NCBI RefSeq assembly: GCF_025460765.1
Contig: NZ_JAMWEG010000003.1
Coordinates: 124,001 to 188,000, forward strand
Direction of reading: 5' to 3'
Length of the DNA: 64,000 nt
Source: Micromonospora sp. MA102
Lineage (GTDB): Bacteria > Actinomycetota > Actinomycetes > Mycobacteriales > Micromonosporaceae
Under the pieces are notes generated by a model. It worked only from the letters and a program-made list of their open reading frames with translations, was not told where the DNA came from and ran no database searches. Below, piece after piece: positions 36,208-44,755 of the stretch. Made by a program: the position numbers and the translations under genes. The stretch's first letter is position 1. The number at the start of each line of letters is the position of its first letter.

Positions 36208-37398
36208 TCAGACGTAGCGCTCCAGGATGGACGCCTCGGCGAGGCGGGACAGCCCCTCACGCACGCCCCGGGCGCGGGCGTCGCCAACCCCCTCGACCGC
36301 CTGGAGGTCCTCCACGGTCGCGCCCAGCAGGCGCTGGAGGCTGCCGAAGTGCACCACCAGCCGGTCGACCACGGCCGCGGGGAGCCGGGGCACCTTGGCC
36401 AGCAGGCGGAAGCCGCGCGGGCTCACGGCGGCGTCGAGCGCGTCCGAGGCGGACGGGTAGCCGATCGCCTTGGCCACCGCGACCAGGTCGATCAGCTCGG
36501 TGGCGCTGAGCAGGTCCAGCTCGACAAGCGCCTCGTCGAGGGTGCGCGACTTCCGGCCCACCGGCAGGTAGTCCCGGATGACGAGGGTGCGGTCGGCGTC
36601 CACCCCGGCCATCAGCTCGTCGAGCTGGAGGGCGAGCAGGCGGCCGTCGGTGCCCAGCTCCACGACGTAGCCGGCGATCTCGTCGGCGATCCGCCGGACC
36701 ATCTCCAGCCGCTGCACCACGGCCACGGCGTCGCGGACGGTCACCAGATCCTCGATCTCCAGGGCGGAGAGCGTGCCGGAGACCTCGTCCAGCCGGAGCT
36801 TGTAACGCTCGAGCGTGGCCAGCGCCTGGTTGGCCCGGGAAAGGATCGCCGCCGAGTCGTCCAGCACGTGCCGCTGGCCGTTCACGTAGAGGCTGATGAT
36901 CCGCATGGACTGGCTGACCGAGATGACCGGGTAGCCGGTCTGCCGGGCCACCCGCTCGGCCGTGCGGTGCCGGGTGCCGGACTCCTCGGTGGGGATCGAC
37001 GGGTCGGGCATCAGGTGCACCGCGGCCCGGACGATCCGGGTGCCGTCGCTGGAGAGCACCACGGCGCCGTCCATCTTGCACAGCTCGCGGACCCGGGTCG
37101 CGGAGAACTCGACGTCCAGCGGGAAACCGCCGGTGCAGATCTGCTCGACGATCTTGTCGTAGCCGAGAACGATCAGCGCGCCCGTGCGGCCGCGCAGGAT
37201 CCGCTCCAGGCCGTCGCGCAGCGCGGTGCCCGGCGCCATGAGGGCGAGGTTGGCCCGCAACGGGTCGCCGCCGGCCCCGCCGACGCTTCCGGTGACGCTC
37301 ACGCTGATGGGACGGGCGGGAGAGCCCACGGCGCCGGTGCGGGCGTGCGGCGTCGTCGCGGCGGGCTTGGTGGCATCGCGGTCGATCGGCACGGGCAC
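36208..37398 (-). CDS. disA: DNA integrity scanning diadenylate cyclase
   Basis: Makes cyclic di-AMP and senses DNA branches. 396 residues. The DAC domain holds the DGA motif in [12 protein letters not shown] and the RHR motif in [12 protein letters not shown], both needed for catalysis (about 110-150). The central helical spine follows ([26 protein letters not shown]), and the C-terminal helix-hairpin-helix DNA-binding domain (about 335-396) contains [25 protein letters not shown]. An extended 50-residue N-terminus rich in Pro, Thr and Gly precedes the fold; start ATG 37398. radA lies upstream on the same strand. Confidence 0.95.
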   Translation of the reverse strand: MPVPIDRDATKPAATTPHARTGAVGSPARPISVSVTGSVGGAGGDPLRANLALMAPGTALRDGLERILRGRTGALIVLGYDKIVEQICTGGFPLDVEFSATRVRELCKMDGAVVLSSDGTRIVRAAVHLMPDPSIPTEESGTRHRTAERVARQTGYPVISVSQSMRIISLYVNGQRHVLDDSAAILSRANQALATLERYKLRLDEVSGTLSALEIEDLVTVRDAVAVVQRLEMVRRIADEIAGYVVELGTDGRLLALQLDELMAGVDADRTLVIRDYLPVGRKSRTLDEALVELDLLSATELIDLVAVAKAIGYPSASDALDAAVSPRGFRLLAKVPRLPAAVVDRLVVHFGSLQRLLGATVEDLQAVEGVGDARARGVREGLSRLAEASILERYV

Positions 37399-37534
37399 AG
37401 TCTACGGACTGCGGTGCGGTGGGTGCTCTCGTGGTTACTGTGATGTGTCACGATGTCCGGCTCCCCCCGTCGCCGACCCGCTGCGCCGGCTGTCCGGAAT
37501 CGCCCGGCCGGTCCCACCGTACGCCTACGGACGG

Positions 37535-38983
37535 TCACTCCGCCGACGCGCGCGCGGCAGCCTGGAGGGCCGCCCGGACGTCGGTGACCTCTATCACCCG
37601 CATGTTCTCCGGGGCCACCCCGCTGCTGCCCGGGCCGCAGCCGGGCGGCACGAGGGCCAGCCGGAAGCCGAGCCGAGCCGCCTCGGCCAGCCGGCGGGGC
37701 ACCGCACCGACCCGGCGCACCTCGCCGGTCAACCCGACCTCGCCGATGGCCACCAGCTGCGGGTTGAGGGCCAGGTTGAGCCCGCCGGAGGCGACCGCCA
37801 GGGCCACGGCCAGGTCGGCCGCCGGCTCGACCACCCGGATGCCGCCCACCGTGGCGGCGAAGACCTCGCGGTCGTGCAGCGTCAGCCGCTCGGTGCGCCG
37901 CTGGAGCACCGCGAGCACCATGGCCAGCCGCGCGCCGTCCAGCCCGGAGACCGTGCGCCGGGGGGAGCCGGCGACCGTGGCGCCGATCAGCGCCTGCACC
38001 TCGGTGACCAGGGCGCGCCGCCCCTCCATGGCCACCGTCACACAGGTGCCCGGGACCGGCTCGGAGTAGCGGGTCAGGAACAGGCCGGACGGATCCGCCA
38101 GGCTGCTGATGCCACCCTCGTGCATCTCGAAGCAGCCCACCTCGTCGGCCGCGCCGAACCGGTTCTTCACCCCGCGGACCATGCGCAGCGAGGAGTGCTT
38201 GTCGCCCTCGAAGTGCAGCACCACGTCGACCAGGTGCTCCAGCACCCGGGGCCCGGCGACCTGGCCGTCCTTGGTGACGTGCCCGACCAGCACGGTGGCG
38301 ACACCACGCTCCTTGGCGACCGCGACGAGCGCCGCGGTGACCGCCCGGACCTGGGTGACCCCGCCCGGAACGCCCTCGGTGCCGGTCGTCGAGATGGTCT
38401 GCACCGAGTCGAGGACCAGCAGCCCCGGCTTGACCGCGTCGAGGTGGCCGAGCACCGCCGAGAGGTCGCTCTCGGCGGCCAGGTAGAGCTGGTCGTGCAG
38501 CGTGCCCATCCGCTCGGCGCGCAGCCGCACCTGGCTGACCGACTCCTCACCGCTGACCACCAGCGACGGGCTGCCCGCGTTGGCCGCCCACTGCTGGGCG
38601 ACGTCGAGCAGCAGGGTGGACTTGCCGACCCCCGGCTCCCCGGCCAGCAGCACCACCGCGCCGGGGACCAGGCCGCCGCCGAGCACCCGGTCGAGCTCGC
38701 TGACGCCGGTGGCCCGGGCCCGGGCGGGCGCGGCGCTGATGGTGGCGATCGGGCGGGCCGGCTCGGCGGGCATCCGGGAGCTGACCACCCGGCCGGAGAC
38801 CAGCGGGCCGGTCACCGTGCACTCGACCACCGAGCCCCACTCGCCGCACTCCGGGCAGCGCCCGACCCACTTGGGGGGCTGGTGGCCGCAGGCGTCGCAC
38901 TCGTAGGCCGGGCGGGGCTCGCGGGCGGCGCCGCGGCCGCGGCCGGCGGCGGCGCGGGGGGAGGTCGATCGGGGCTGGCTCAC
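37535..38983 (-). CDS. radA: DNA repair protein RadA
   Basis: Branch-migration helicase of recombination. 482 residues from ATG 38983. N-terminal zinc finger with CDACG and CPECG pairs (near 29-50); RecA-like core with Walker A AGEPGVGKSTLLL (near 120-132); the RadA-specific KNRFG motif in GVKNRFGAADEVG (near 270); and a Lon-like C-terminal domain (about 340-482) with AVALAVASGGLNLALNP. The radA-disA pairing is widely conserved; RadA is reported to bind DisA and dampen its c-di-AMP synthesis in Bacillus and mycobacteria. Confidence 0.95.
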   Translation of the reverse strand: MSQPRSTSPRAAAGRGRGAAREPRPAYECDACGHQPPKWVGRCPECGEWGSVVECTVTGPLVSGRVVSSRMPAEPARPIATISAAPARARATGVSELDRVLGGGLVPGAVVLLAGEPGVGKSTLLLDVAQQWAANAGSPSLVVSGEESVSQVRLRAERMGTLHDQLYLAAESDLSAVLGHLDAVKPGLLVLDSVQTISTTGTEGVPGGVTQVRAVTAALVAVAKERGVATVLVGHVTKDGQVAGPRVLEHLVDVVLHFEGDKHSSLRMVRGVKNRFGAADEVGCFEMHEGGISSLADPSGLFLTRYSEPVPGTCVTVAMEGRRALVTEVQALIGATVAGSPRRTVSGLDGARLAMVLAVLQRRTERLTLHDREVFAATVGGIRVVEPAADLAVALAVASGGLNLALNPQLVAIGEVGLTGEVRRVGAVPRRLAEAARLGFRLALVPPGCGPGSSGVAPENMRVIEVTDVRAALQAAARASAE

Positions 38984-39027
38984 CCCAGGACGCTAACCGG
39001 ACGGTACGACGAAAGCCCACCCGGAAA

Positions 39028-39074
39028 CGACGACACCGCCGGGCGTGGCGCTGGCCACACCGGCGGTGTCGTCG
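39028..39074 (-). terminator. 14-bp stem hairpin between the LpqE-like gene and radA
   Basis: CGACGACACCGCCG at 39028-39041 pairs with CGGCGGTGTCGTCG at 39061-39074 around a 19-base loop. It lies 16 bases after the stop of the LpqE-like gene (minus strand) and before the radA start. Confidence 0.7.
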
Positions 39075-39089
39075 GAGCTGGGTCGGGCG

Positions 39090-39905
39090 TCAGCTGTGGT
39101 TGCCGCCCTCGGTGCCGCCCTCGATGAGGCCGCCCGGGTGGCCGGCGCCGCCCTCCTCCTCGCGGGGCTGCACCACCGCCGAGGGCGGTGCGGCCGGGGT
39201 CAGCGGGACGCCGACCGCCGCGCCGGTCTTGATGACCTTGCCGCCCCCGAAGTCGAAGGTCAGGTTGACCGGCTGGCCGACGCGCAGGCTCTGGTTCAGG
39301 CCGACGAGCTGGAGGAACCGCGGGCTGCTGCCGGTCAGTTGGACGTAGCTGTTGGCCGGGATCTCGATCCGGGCCGGCTGGCCGGCCGGCGCCGACTCGC
39401 TCGCCGACGGCGACGGGTTCGCCGAGGCGGAGCCGCTGGCCGAGGCGGAGCCGCTCGCCGACGGGGACTCGCTGGTGCCCAGCGACTGGCTGGGCGAGGC
39501 GCTCGGGTCGGTCGCGGTGGGTGACGCGGAGGCCGGCTCGGTCGGCGAGCCGGTCGGGGTGGCCGCCTCGCTGCCCGCCCCGGCGCCGCTGAGCACGATC
39601 TCCCGGGCGCCGTCGGTGGTGACGGTCACGGTCACCGGCTGCTGGCTGTCGTTGTAGATGACCGCGTTGAGCCGCGCGTTGGCGCCGGACTTGTAACCCT
39701 CCGGGCCGGGGAACTCCATGTAGAGGCCGCGCACCTTGTAGAGGTTGTCGGGGGTCTGGACGCTGACGCCCTGCACCGACGGGATCTTGTTGGCGGTCTC
39801 GGCCACCTGGCCGGCGCCACACCCGGACAGCAGCAGGCTCGCTGCCGCCGCCGTACCGGCCAGCAACAGGGCCGCCGGCCGGGAACCCCTGATCGAGCGC
39901 GTCAC
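39090..39905 (-). CDS. LpqE-like lipoprotein
   Basis: 271 residues from GTG 39905, chosen because AGGAGG lies 6 bases upstream; a GTG at 39923 is weaker. Lipobox LLLSGC (Cys near 30). The N-terminal half (about 35-120) resembles mycobacterial LpqE, a PCu(A)C/DUF461-like lipoprotein next to radA: GLYMEFPGPEGYKSGANARLNAVIYND. It is interrupted by a Ser/Pro/Ala-rich stretch (about 128-175, SASGSASASGSA-type repeats) and resumes with QLTGSSPRFLQLVGLNQSLRVGQPVNLTFDFGGG. The tail is acidic. The Met/His copper ligands of PCuAC are not clearly present. Confidence 0.7.
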   Translation of the reverse strand: MTRSIRGSRPAALLLAGTAAAASLLLSGCGAGQVAETANKIPSVQGVSVQTPDNLYKVRGLYMEFPGPEGYKSGANARLNAVIYNDSQQPVTVTVTTDGAREIVLSGAGAGSEAATPTGSPTEPASASPTATDPSASPSQSLGTSESPSASGSASASGSASANPSPSASESAPAGQPARIEIPANSYVQLTGSSPRFLQLVGLNQSLRVGQPVNLTFDFGGGKVIKTGAAVGVPLTPAAPPSAVVQPREEEGGAGHPGGLIEGGTEGGNHS

Positions 39906-40047
39906 GTCGGTCCTCCTCGTCACGATCCCCACCCGGCCGGACGCCGGACACGGGGGTGGCCATACCCGCGCAGACCGCGCTCCAGGGTAGTTGGAGCTGA
40001 TCGAGGGCCGCACGCCGACCCGGTAATGCCACCTTCCAGGGGACCGG

Positions 40048-40887
40048 TCAGACCACCCGACCGCTCGCCACCAGGAGCACCACATCGATCAGCGCCACCA
40101 CCAGCACCGCCCGGAAGGCGGCCACCGGCCGGGCGCCGGTCCCGGTCGGCGTGCGTCCGACGTACCAGCCGACGGCCGGCACCCCGACGGCGGCGGCGAC
40201 CGCCGCCAGCCCGGCCCACGACGGCGGTCCGGGTGGCCCGACGACAAGCGCGACGGTGGCCGCGAGGAGCAGCCCGGCGGCGGCCGCCCGGCTGCCCGCG
40301 GGCCCCAGCCGGTGGGGCAGCCCGCGCACGCCGGTCCGCGCGTCGTCGGCCAGGTCCGGCAGCACGTTGGCGAAGTGCGCCCCCGCGCCCAGCAACGCCG
40401 CGGCGGCGACCAGCCAGACCGGTGGCGCGGGCGTGCCGGGCAGGGCCAGCACCACGAAGGCGGGCAGCGCGCCGAACGAGACCGCGTAGGGCAGGACCGA
40501 GACCGGGGTCGACTTCAGCGGCCAGTTGTAGAGCAGCGCCGCGACCAGGCCGAGGGTGGCGCAGAGCGCCGCCGCCGGGCCGAGGGCCAGCGCCAGCAGC
40601 GGGGTGGCCACGGCGGCCGGCACGGTGGCGCGGGCCAGGACCCGCCGCGAGACCGCGCCGGTGGCCACCGGTTTGTCGGTACGCCCCACCGTGGCGTCCC
40701 GGTCGGCGTCGATCAGGTCGTTGCTCCAGCCCACGGCGAGCTGGCTGGCCAGCACCGTGAGCGACACGACGGCGACCCCGCCCGCACCGTGCCCGACCGC
40801 CCGGGCGAGCAGCCCGGCCACCACGGTCACCGCGGCGGCCGGTTCCGGGTGGCTCGCCCTGACCAGCCCTAACACCGACATCGACAT
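40048..40887 (-). CDS. UbiA-family membrane prenyltransferase
   Basis: 279 residues from ATG 40887; seven to nine helices. The first aspartate motif NDLIDADRD (near 56-64) and the second NVLPDLADDARTG (near 170-182) bind Mg-pyrophosphate of the isoprenoid donor. UbiA proteins attach prenyl chains to aromatic rings in the membrane. It is divergent from a methyltransferase gene (45 bases between starts) that leads into a type III polyketide synthase gene, so the acceptor is probably a polyketide-derived phenol rather than menaquinone precursor. MenA/UbiA for respiration normally lies elsewhere. Confidence 0.85.
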   Translation of the reverse strand: MSMSVLGLVRASHPEPAAAVTVVAGLLARAVGHGAGGVAVVSLTVLASQLAVGWSNDLIDADRDATVGRTDKPVATGAVSRRVLARATVPAAVATPLLALALGPAAALCATLGLVAALLYNWPLKSTPVSVLPYAVSFGALPAFVVLALPGTPAPPVWLVAAAALLGAGAHFANVLPDLADDARTGVRGLPHRLGPAGSRAAAAGLLLAATVALVVGPPGPPSWAGLAAVAAAVGVPAVGWYVGRTPTGTGARPVAAFRAVLVVALIDVVLLVASGRVV

Positions 40888-40932
40888 AAGAGAAGTCTGG
40901 TCGTTACCGGGGAGTCGTGCCACGCTCGGTCC

Positions 40933-41688
40933 ATGCGAGACGCGGCACCGGTGTCCACCCCGCCCCGGGTGCTGCCGCCCAACGATCCCCGCCAGTACGA
41001 CGACCTGGCCGGCGAGTGGTGGCGACCAGACGGCGCCTTCGCGATGCTGCACTGGCTGGCCCGGGCCCGCGCGGCCATGGTGCCGCCGGCGTCCGAAAGG
41101 GACGCACTGCTGGTCGACCTGGGCTGTGGCGCCGGGCTGCTCGCCCCGCACCTGGCCGGCAAGGGCTACCGGCACGTCGGGGTCGACCTGACCCGCTCCG
41201 CCCTCGACCAGGCCGCCGCGCACGGGGTGACGGTGATCCAGGGCGACGCCACCGCGGTCCCGCTCGCGGACGGCTGCGCCGCCGTGGTCTCCGCCGGCGA
41301 GCTGCTGGAACACGTGCCGGACTGGCGGCGCGCGGTGGCCGAGGCGTGCCGGCTGCTGCGGCCCGGCGGCCTGCTCGTGCTCGACACGCTCAACGACACC
41401 CTGCTGGCCCGGCTGGTCGCGGTGGAGCTCGGTGAGCGGCTGCCCACCGTGCCGCGCGGCATCCACGATCCACGGTTGTTCGTGGACGCCCGCGCGCTGG
41501 TCGCCGAGTGCGCCCGGCACGGCGTGACCCTGCGGCTGCGCGGTGTCCGCCCCGAGCTGGGCGGGACAGCGGCCTGGCTGTGGCGCCGCTGGCGCGGCGA
41601 CGGCCGTCCCGCCCGGAGGGAACCGCGCATCCTGCCGACCCGGTCGACCGCCGTGCTCTACCAGGGCCGTGGGCACCGGAGCGGGTAG
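40933..41688 (+). CDS. UbiG-like SAM-dependent O-methyltransferase
   Basis: 251 residues from ATG 40933. Motif I LVDLGCGAGLLAPHLAGKG (near 56-74), acidic HVGVDLTRSAL, IQGDATAVPLADGCAAVVSAGELLEHVPDW, and LLRPGGLLVLDTLNDT. The opening YDDLAGEWWRPDGAFAMLHWL matches UbiG-type methyltransferases that methylate phenolic hydroxyls of quinone precursors. With an adjacent type III polyketide synthase gene, O-methylation of an alkyl-resorcinol or hydroquinone is a reasonable inference. Confidence 0.82.
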   Translation: MRDAAPVSTPPRVLPPNDPRQYDDLAGEWWRPDGAFAMLHWLARARAAMVPPASERDALLVDLGCGAGLLAPHLAGKGYRHVGVDLTRSALDQAAAHGVTVIQGDATAVPLADGCAAVVSAGELLEHVPDWRRAVAEACRLLRPGGLLVLDTLNDTLLARLVAVELGERLPTVPRGIHDPRLFVDARALVAECARHGVTLRLRGVRPELGGTAAWLWRRWRGDGRPARREPRILPTRSTAVLYQGRGHRSG

Positions 41689-41731
41689 CGCGGGCCGCCC
41701 GGGGTAAAGGGGACGCCGAGAAGGGGGCTAC

Positions 41732-42898
41732 ATGACTGTGCACGCGCTGGAGGCGGCGCGCAGGTTGGCGCCGCGACTGGCCGCCCGCGCGGCCGACCAC
41801 GACCGGGACGGCTCCTTCCCGGTCGAGGACTTCGCCGACCTCCGGGCGGCCGGCCTGTTCGGGCTCATGGTGCCGCGCGAGCTGGGCGGCCTGGGCGCCA
41901 CCTTCGCCGAGTACGCCGCGGTCGCCACCGAGCTGGCCCGGGGCAACGGTGCGACCGCGCTGGTGTTCAACATGCACGCCTCGGTCACCGGCGCGCTCGG
42001 CGCGGTGAACGAGGAGCTGGCCGAGACGCTCGGCGTACCGGACGAGGCGCTGGCCGCCCGGGACCGGCTGCTCCGGGCGGCGGCCGGGGGCGCCTGGTAC
42101 GCGGTGGCCATGAGCGAACGCGGCGCCGGCGCCCGGCTGTCCCAGCTCAGCACGGTCTACGAGGCGGTCGAGGGCGGCTGGCACCTCAAGGGCAGCAAGG
42201 CGTTCTGCTCCGGCGCGGGCCACCCGGACGGCTATCTGGTGGCCGCCCGCAGCGCCGCCGACCAGTCGGTGGTCTCCCAGTTCCTGGTGCCGGCCGGGGA
42301 GGGGATAACGGTCGAGCCCACCTGGGACTCGCTGGGCATGCGCGCCACCTCCTCCCACGACGTGCACCTGGACGTGACCGTGCCGGCCGACCGGCTGCTC
42401 GGCGGGGTGGAAGGGCTGGCCCTGGTGGTCGCCCAGCTCATGCCGCACTGGCTGGTGGCCAGCTACGCGGCCGTCTACGTCGGGGTGGCCCGGGCCTCGA
42501 TCGACGCCGCGGCCGAGCACCTGAACGCCCGCGACCTGGCCGGCCTGCCGGCGGTCCGGGCCCGGCTGGGTCGGGCCGACGCGGCCGTGGCGGCGGCCGA
42601 GCTGGTGGTGGCCGAGGCGGCCCGCCGGGTCGACGAGGCGCCCGGCGATGCGGAGACCAACCGCTGGGTGTGGCGCGCGAAGCTGCTCGCCGGCACCACC
42701 GCGAACGACGTGGCGGCGTCCATGCTGGAGGCGGCCGGCACCTCGGCCACCCGGCGGGGGCATCCGTTGGAGCGGCTCTACCGGGACGCCCGGTGCGGCT
42801 CGCTGCACCCGGCCACCTCCGACGTCTGCGCCGACTGGCTCGGCATCGCCGCGCTCGGCGGCGATCCGGACCGGGACGGCGCGACGCCCCGGTGGTGA
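41732..42898 (+). CDS. Acyl-CoA-dehydrogenase-fold flavoenzyme lacking the catalytic glutamate (probable hydroxylase)
   Basis: 388 residues from ATG 41732. N-terminal helical domain, middle beta domain (AMSERGAGARLSQLSTVYEAVEGGWHLKGSKAFCSGAGHPD), C-terminal helices. True acyl-CoA dehydrogenases end with a segment close to YEGTSE; here it is RDARCGSLHPATSD (near 350-363), so the glutamate position is occupied by proline. Proteins with this change include flavin-dependent monooxygenases of the DszC/HpaB type. In this cluster, ring hydroxylation of a polyketide phenol is plausible. Starts 43 bases after the methyltransferase gene. Confidence 0.72.
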   Translation: MTVHALEAARRLAPRLAARAADHDRDGSFPVEDFADLRAAGLFGLMVPRELGGLGATFAEYAAVATELARGNGATALVFNMHASVTGALGAVNEELAETLGVPDEALAARDRLLRAAAGGAWYAVAMSERGAGARLSQLSTVYEAVEGGWHLKGSKAFCSGAGHPDGYLVAARSAADQSVVSQFLVPAGEGITVEPTWDSLGMRATSSHDVHLDVTVPADRLLGGVEGLALVVAQLMPHWLVASYAAVYVGVARASIDAAAEHLNARDLAGLPAVRARLGRADAAVAAAELVVAEAARRVDEAPGDAETNRWVWRAKLLAGTTANDVAASMLEAAGTSATRRGHPLERLYRDARCGSLHPATSDVCADWLGIAALGGDPDRDGATPRW

Positions 42899-43037
42899 GC
42901 GGGAGGAGTGGGCAGGTCCGGCGAACGCGGTCGCGGACGGAGAGCGGTTTGGTGAATCGGTTTTTGCCGGGCCCGCAGTCGGAAGCGGGCGGGCCTCGTT
43001 GGTGAAGCGTGGGGTTGCGGGTCGAGAGGTGGGGGAC

Positions 43038-44087
43038 ATGGGCGTGCCGGTGATCGCGGGCCTGGGTACGGCGCAGCCGCCGTCCGCCGCGCAGGACGAG
43101 CTGTGGGCGGGCTTCTTCGCGAAGCACTTCTCCGGGACCACCCGGGCGCTGGCCGAGCGCATCTTCGCCAACTCCGGGGTGTCCCGGCGGCAGGCGGCGG
43201 TGAACCCGCTGCTGGAGGACGTCTCCGAGTGGCCCACCGAGCGCCGGATGCGGCGCTACCAGGTCGAGGCGTTGCCGCTGGGCAAGGAGGCGGTCGGCCG
43301 GGCGCTGACCGCCGCCGGTCTGGACGCCGGTGACGTCGGCCTCTTCGTGGTCTGCTCCTGCACCGGGTACGCCACCCCCGGGCTGGACATCCTGCTCGCG
43401 CGGGACCTGGGCATGGCCCCGGACACCCAGCGCATGTTCGTCGGGCACATGGGCTGCTACGCGGCCCTGCCCGGGCTCGGCGCGGCGAGCGACTTCGTCG
43501 CGGCCCGGGGCCGTCCCGCGCTGCTGCTCTGCGCGGAGCTGACCAGCCTGCACATCCAGCCGCCGGGCGCCCGGGTGGACACCCAGCAGATCGTCTCGCA
43601 CGCGCTCTTCTCGGACGCCGCGGTCGCCGCCGTGGTCGTCCCCGGCGGCCGGGGGTACGCGCTGCGCGAGGTCACCTCGGTCACCGACACCTCCACGGCC
43701 GACCACATGACCTGGGACGTCACCGACACCGGCTTCCGGATGGGCCTGTCACCGAAGGTGCCGCAGGTGCTCTCGCGCCATGTCCGGGGGCTGGTGGACG
43801 ACCTGCTGGCCCGGCACGGGTGGCACCGTGACGAGGTGGACGGTTGGGCGGTGCACCCGGGCGGCCCCCGCATCCTCAACGTGGTGGAGCGGGAGCTGGC
43901 CCTGCCGCCGACGGCGCTCGCGGCGTCCCGGGCCGTCCTGGACGAGCACGGCAACTGCTCGTCGCCGACGGTGCTGCTGATCCTGGACCGGCTGCGCCGC
44001 GCCGCGACGCCGCCGGAGCGGGTGGTGATGCTGGCCTTCGGGCCGGGCCTCACGCTCTACGCCGTCCTGCTGGAGCGCACCGACTGA
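43038..44087 (+). CDS. Type III polyketide synthase (chalcone synthase family)
   Basis: 349 residues from ATG 43038. The Cys-His-Asn triad is intact: FVGHMGCYAALPGLGAA (Cys near 140), WAVHPGGPRILNVVE (His near 276) and DEHGNCSSPTVLLIL (Asn near 309). The C-terminal loop AFGPGLTLYAVLLER matches the family GFGPG motif. Type III synthases condense acyl-CoA starters with malonyl-CoA into resorcinols, pyrones or phloroglucinols. Neighbouring UbiA, methyltransferase and oxidase-type genes point to a prenylated, methylated alkylphenol/quinone. 139 bases separate it from the preceding gene, with a GTGGGGGA site just before the ATG. Confidence 0.92.
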   Translation: MGVPVIAGLGTAQPPSAAQDELWAGFFAKHFSGTTRALAERIFANSGVSRRQAAVNPLLEDVSEWPTERRMRRYQVEALPLGKEAVGRALTAAGLDAGDVGLFVVCSCTGYATPGLDILLARDLGMAPDTQRMFVGHMGCYAALPGLGAASDFVAARGRPALLLCAELTSLHIQPPGARVDTQQIVSHALFSDAAVAAVVVPGGRGYALREVTSVTDTSTADHMTWDVTDTGFRMGLSPKVPQVLSRHVRGLVDDLLARHGWHRDEVDGWAVHPGGPRILNVVERELALPPTALAASRAVLDEHGNCSSPTVLLILDRLRRAATPPERVVMLAFGPGLTLYAVLLERTD

Positions 44088-44127
44088 CGGGACGGTGGCC
44101 GGGGCTCCGCGCCGATACGCTCCATGC

Positions 44128-44748
44128 GTGGCTCCCGACGAGCGGATCCGGCGCGCGCTGCTGGCCGGGCTGACGGTGGCGGCGTTGGCGGCCGGCGCGG
44201 CCTGGTGGCGGGCGGCGGCGCCGGAGCCGGGACGCACCGGGCCCCAGCGCACCCCGTCGGCCGGTGCCTTCCTCGAACCCGGTTTCCGGGTCGACCCGGG
44301 CGGCTCCCCGGTCCGGTCGACGGTGCTGGTGGACCCGAAGACCGGACGCCTGCTGGACCAGGCCGTCCGGCCCGGGCCGGAGGCGGATGCGGACGCGCCG
44401 GTGGTGATCCACGAGGAGCCCGGCGGCGTGGCGCGGCCGAGCGAGGTCCTCTACGAGGTGTGGCGGGAGCGGTCCCGCCTGACGCCCGGCGAGGCTCCGG
44501 TGACGCGCTGGGCGAACGCGTCGGACGGGAACCGCTTCCTGCTGACGGTCAGCTGCTCCGGCGCGGGCGCGGTGGTCGTCGGGTTGACCGGTTCGTCCGA
44601 CGACGGGACGGAGCGGGTGGTGAGCTGCGGCGGGCCGACCGCCGCCTCGATCTCGGTGGTGGGCGCGAGCGGCGGGCCGCTGCTGGTCCGGTTCGTCGCG
44701 CTCCGGAACCAGGTCGACCTCGAAGCCCGGCTGGACGGGATGGGCTGA
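44128..44748 (+). CDS. Membrane-anchored secreted protein, unknown function
   Basis: 206 residues from GTG 44128; an in-frame GTG at 44095 is the alternative. Single N-terminal helix (about 9-27), then an extracellular part that ends in a beta-rich region with two cysteines (LTVSCSGAGAVVVG and VVSCGGPTA, near 145 and 170) suitable for a disulfide. The C-terminus FVALRNQVDLEARLDG looks like a final strand and helix. No family recognised. It follows the polyketide synthase gene by 40 bases but shows no enzymatic motif. Converges on the next gene. Confidence 0.55.
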   Translation: MAPDERIRRALLAGLTVAALAAGAAWWRAAAPEPGRTGPQRTPSAGAFLEPGFRVDPGGSPVRSTVLVDPKTGRLLDQAVRPGPEADADAPVVIHEEPGGVARPSEVLYEVWRERSRLTPGEAPVTRWANASDGNRFLLTVSCSGAGAVVVGLTGSSDDGTERVVSCGGPTAASISVVGASGGPLLVRFVALRNQVDLEARLDGMG

Positions 44749-44755
44749 GCGGCGG

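Noticed and set aside
37439..37452. GTGA-N4-TCAC palindrome upstream of disA as a CRP site
   Set aside because: CRP sites have a spacer of six bases; the four-base spacer and weak flanks do not fit.
40048..41676. Long minus-strand frame extending the UbiA protein upstream to 41676
   Set aside because: The segment upstream of 40887 is antisense to a clear methyltransferase gene; the real start is ATG 40887 at the membrane protein N-terminus.
42648..43037. Extension of the type III synthase frame upstream to 42648
   Set aside because: This region is the C-terminus of the flavoenzyme in another frame; the synthase fold starts at ATG 43038.
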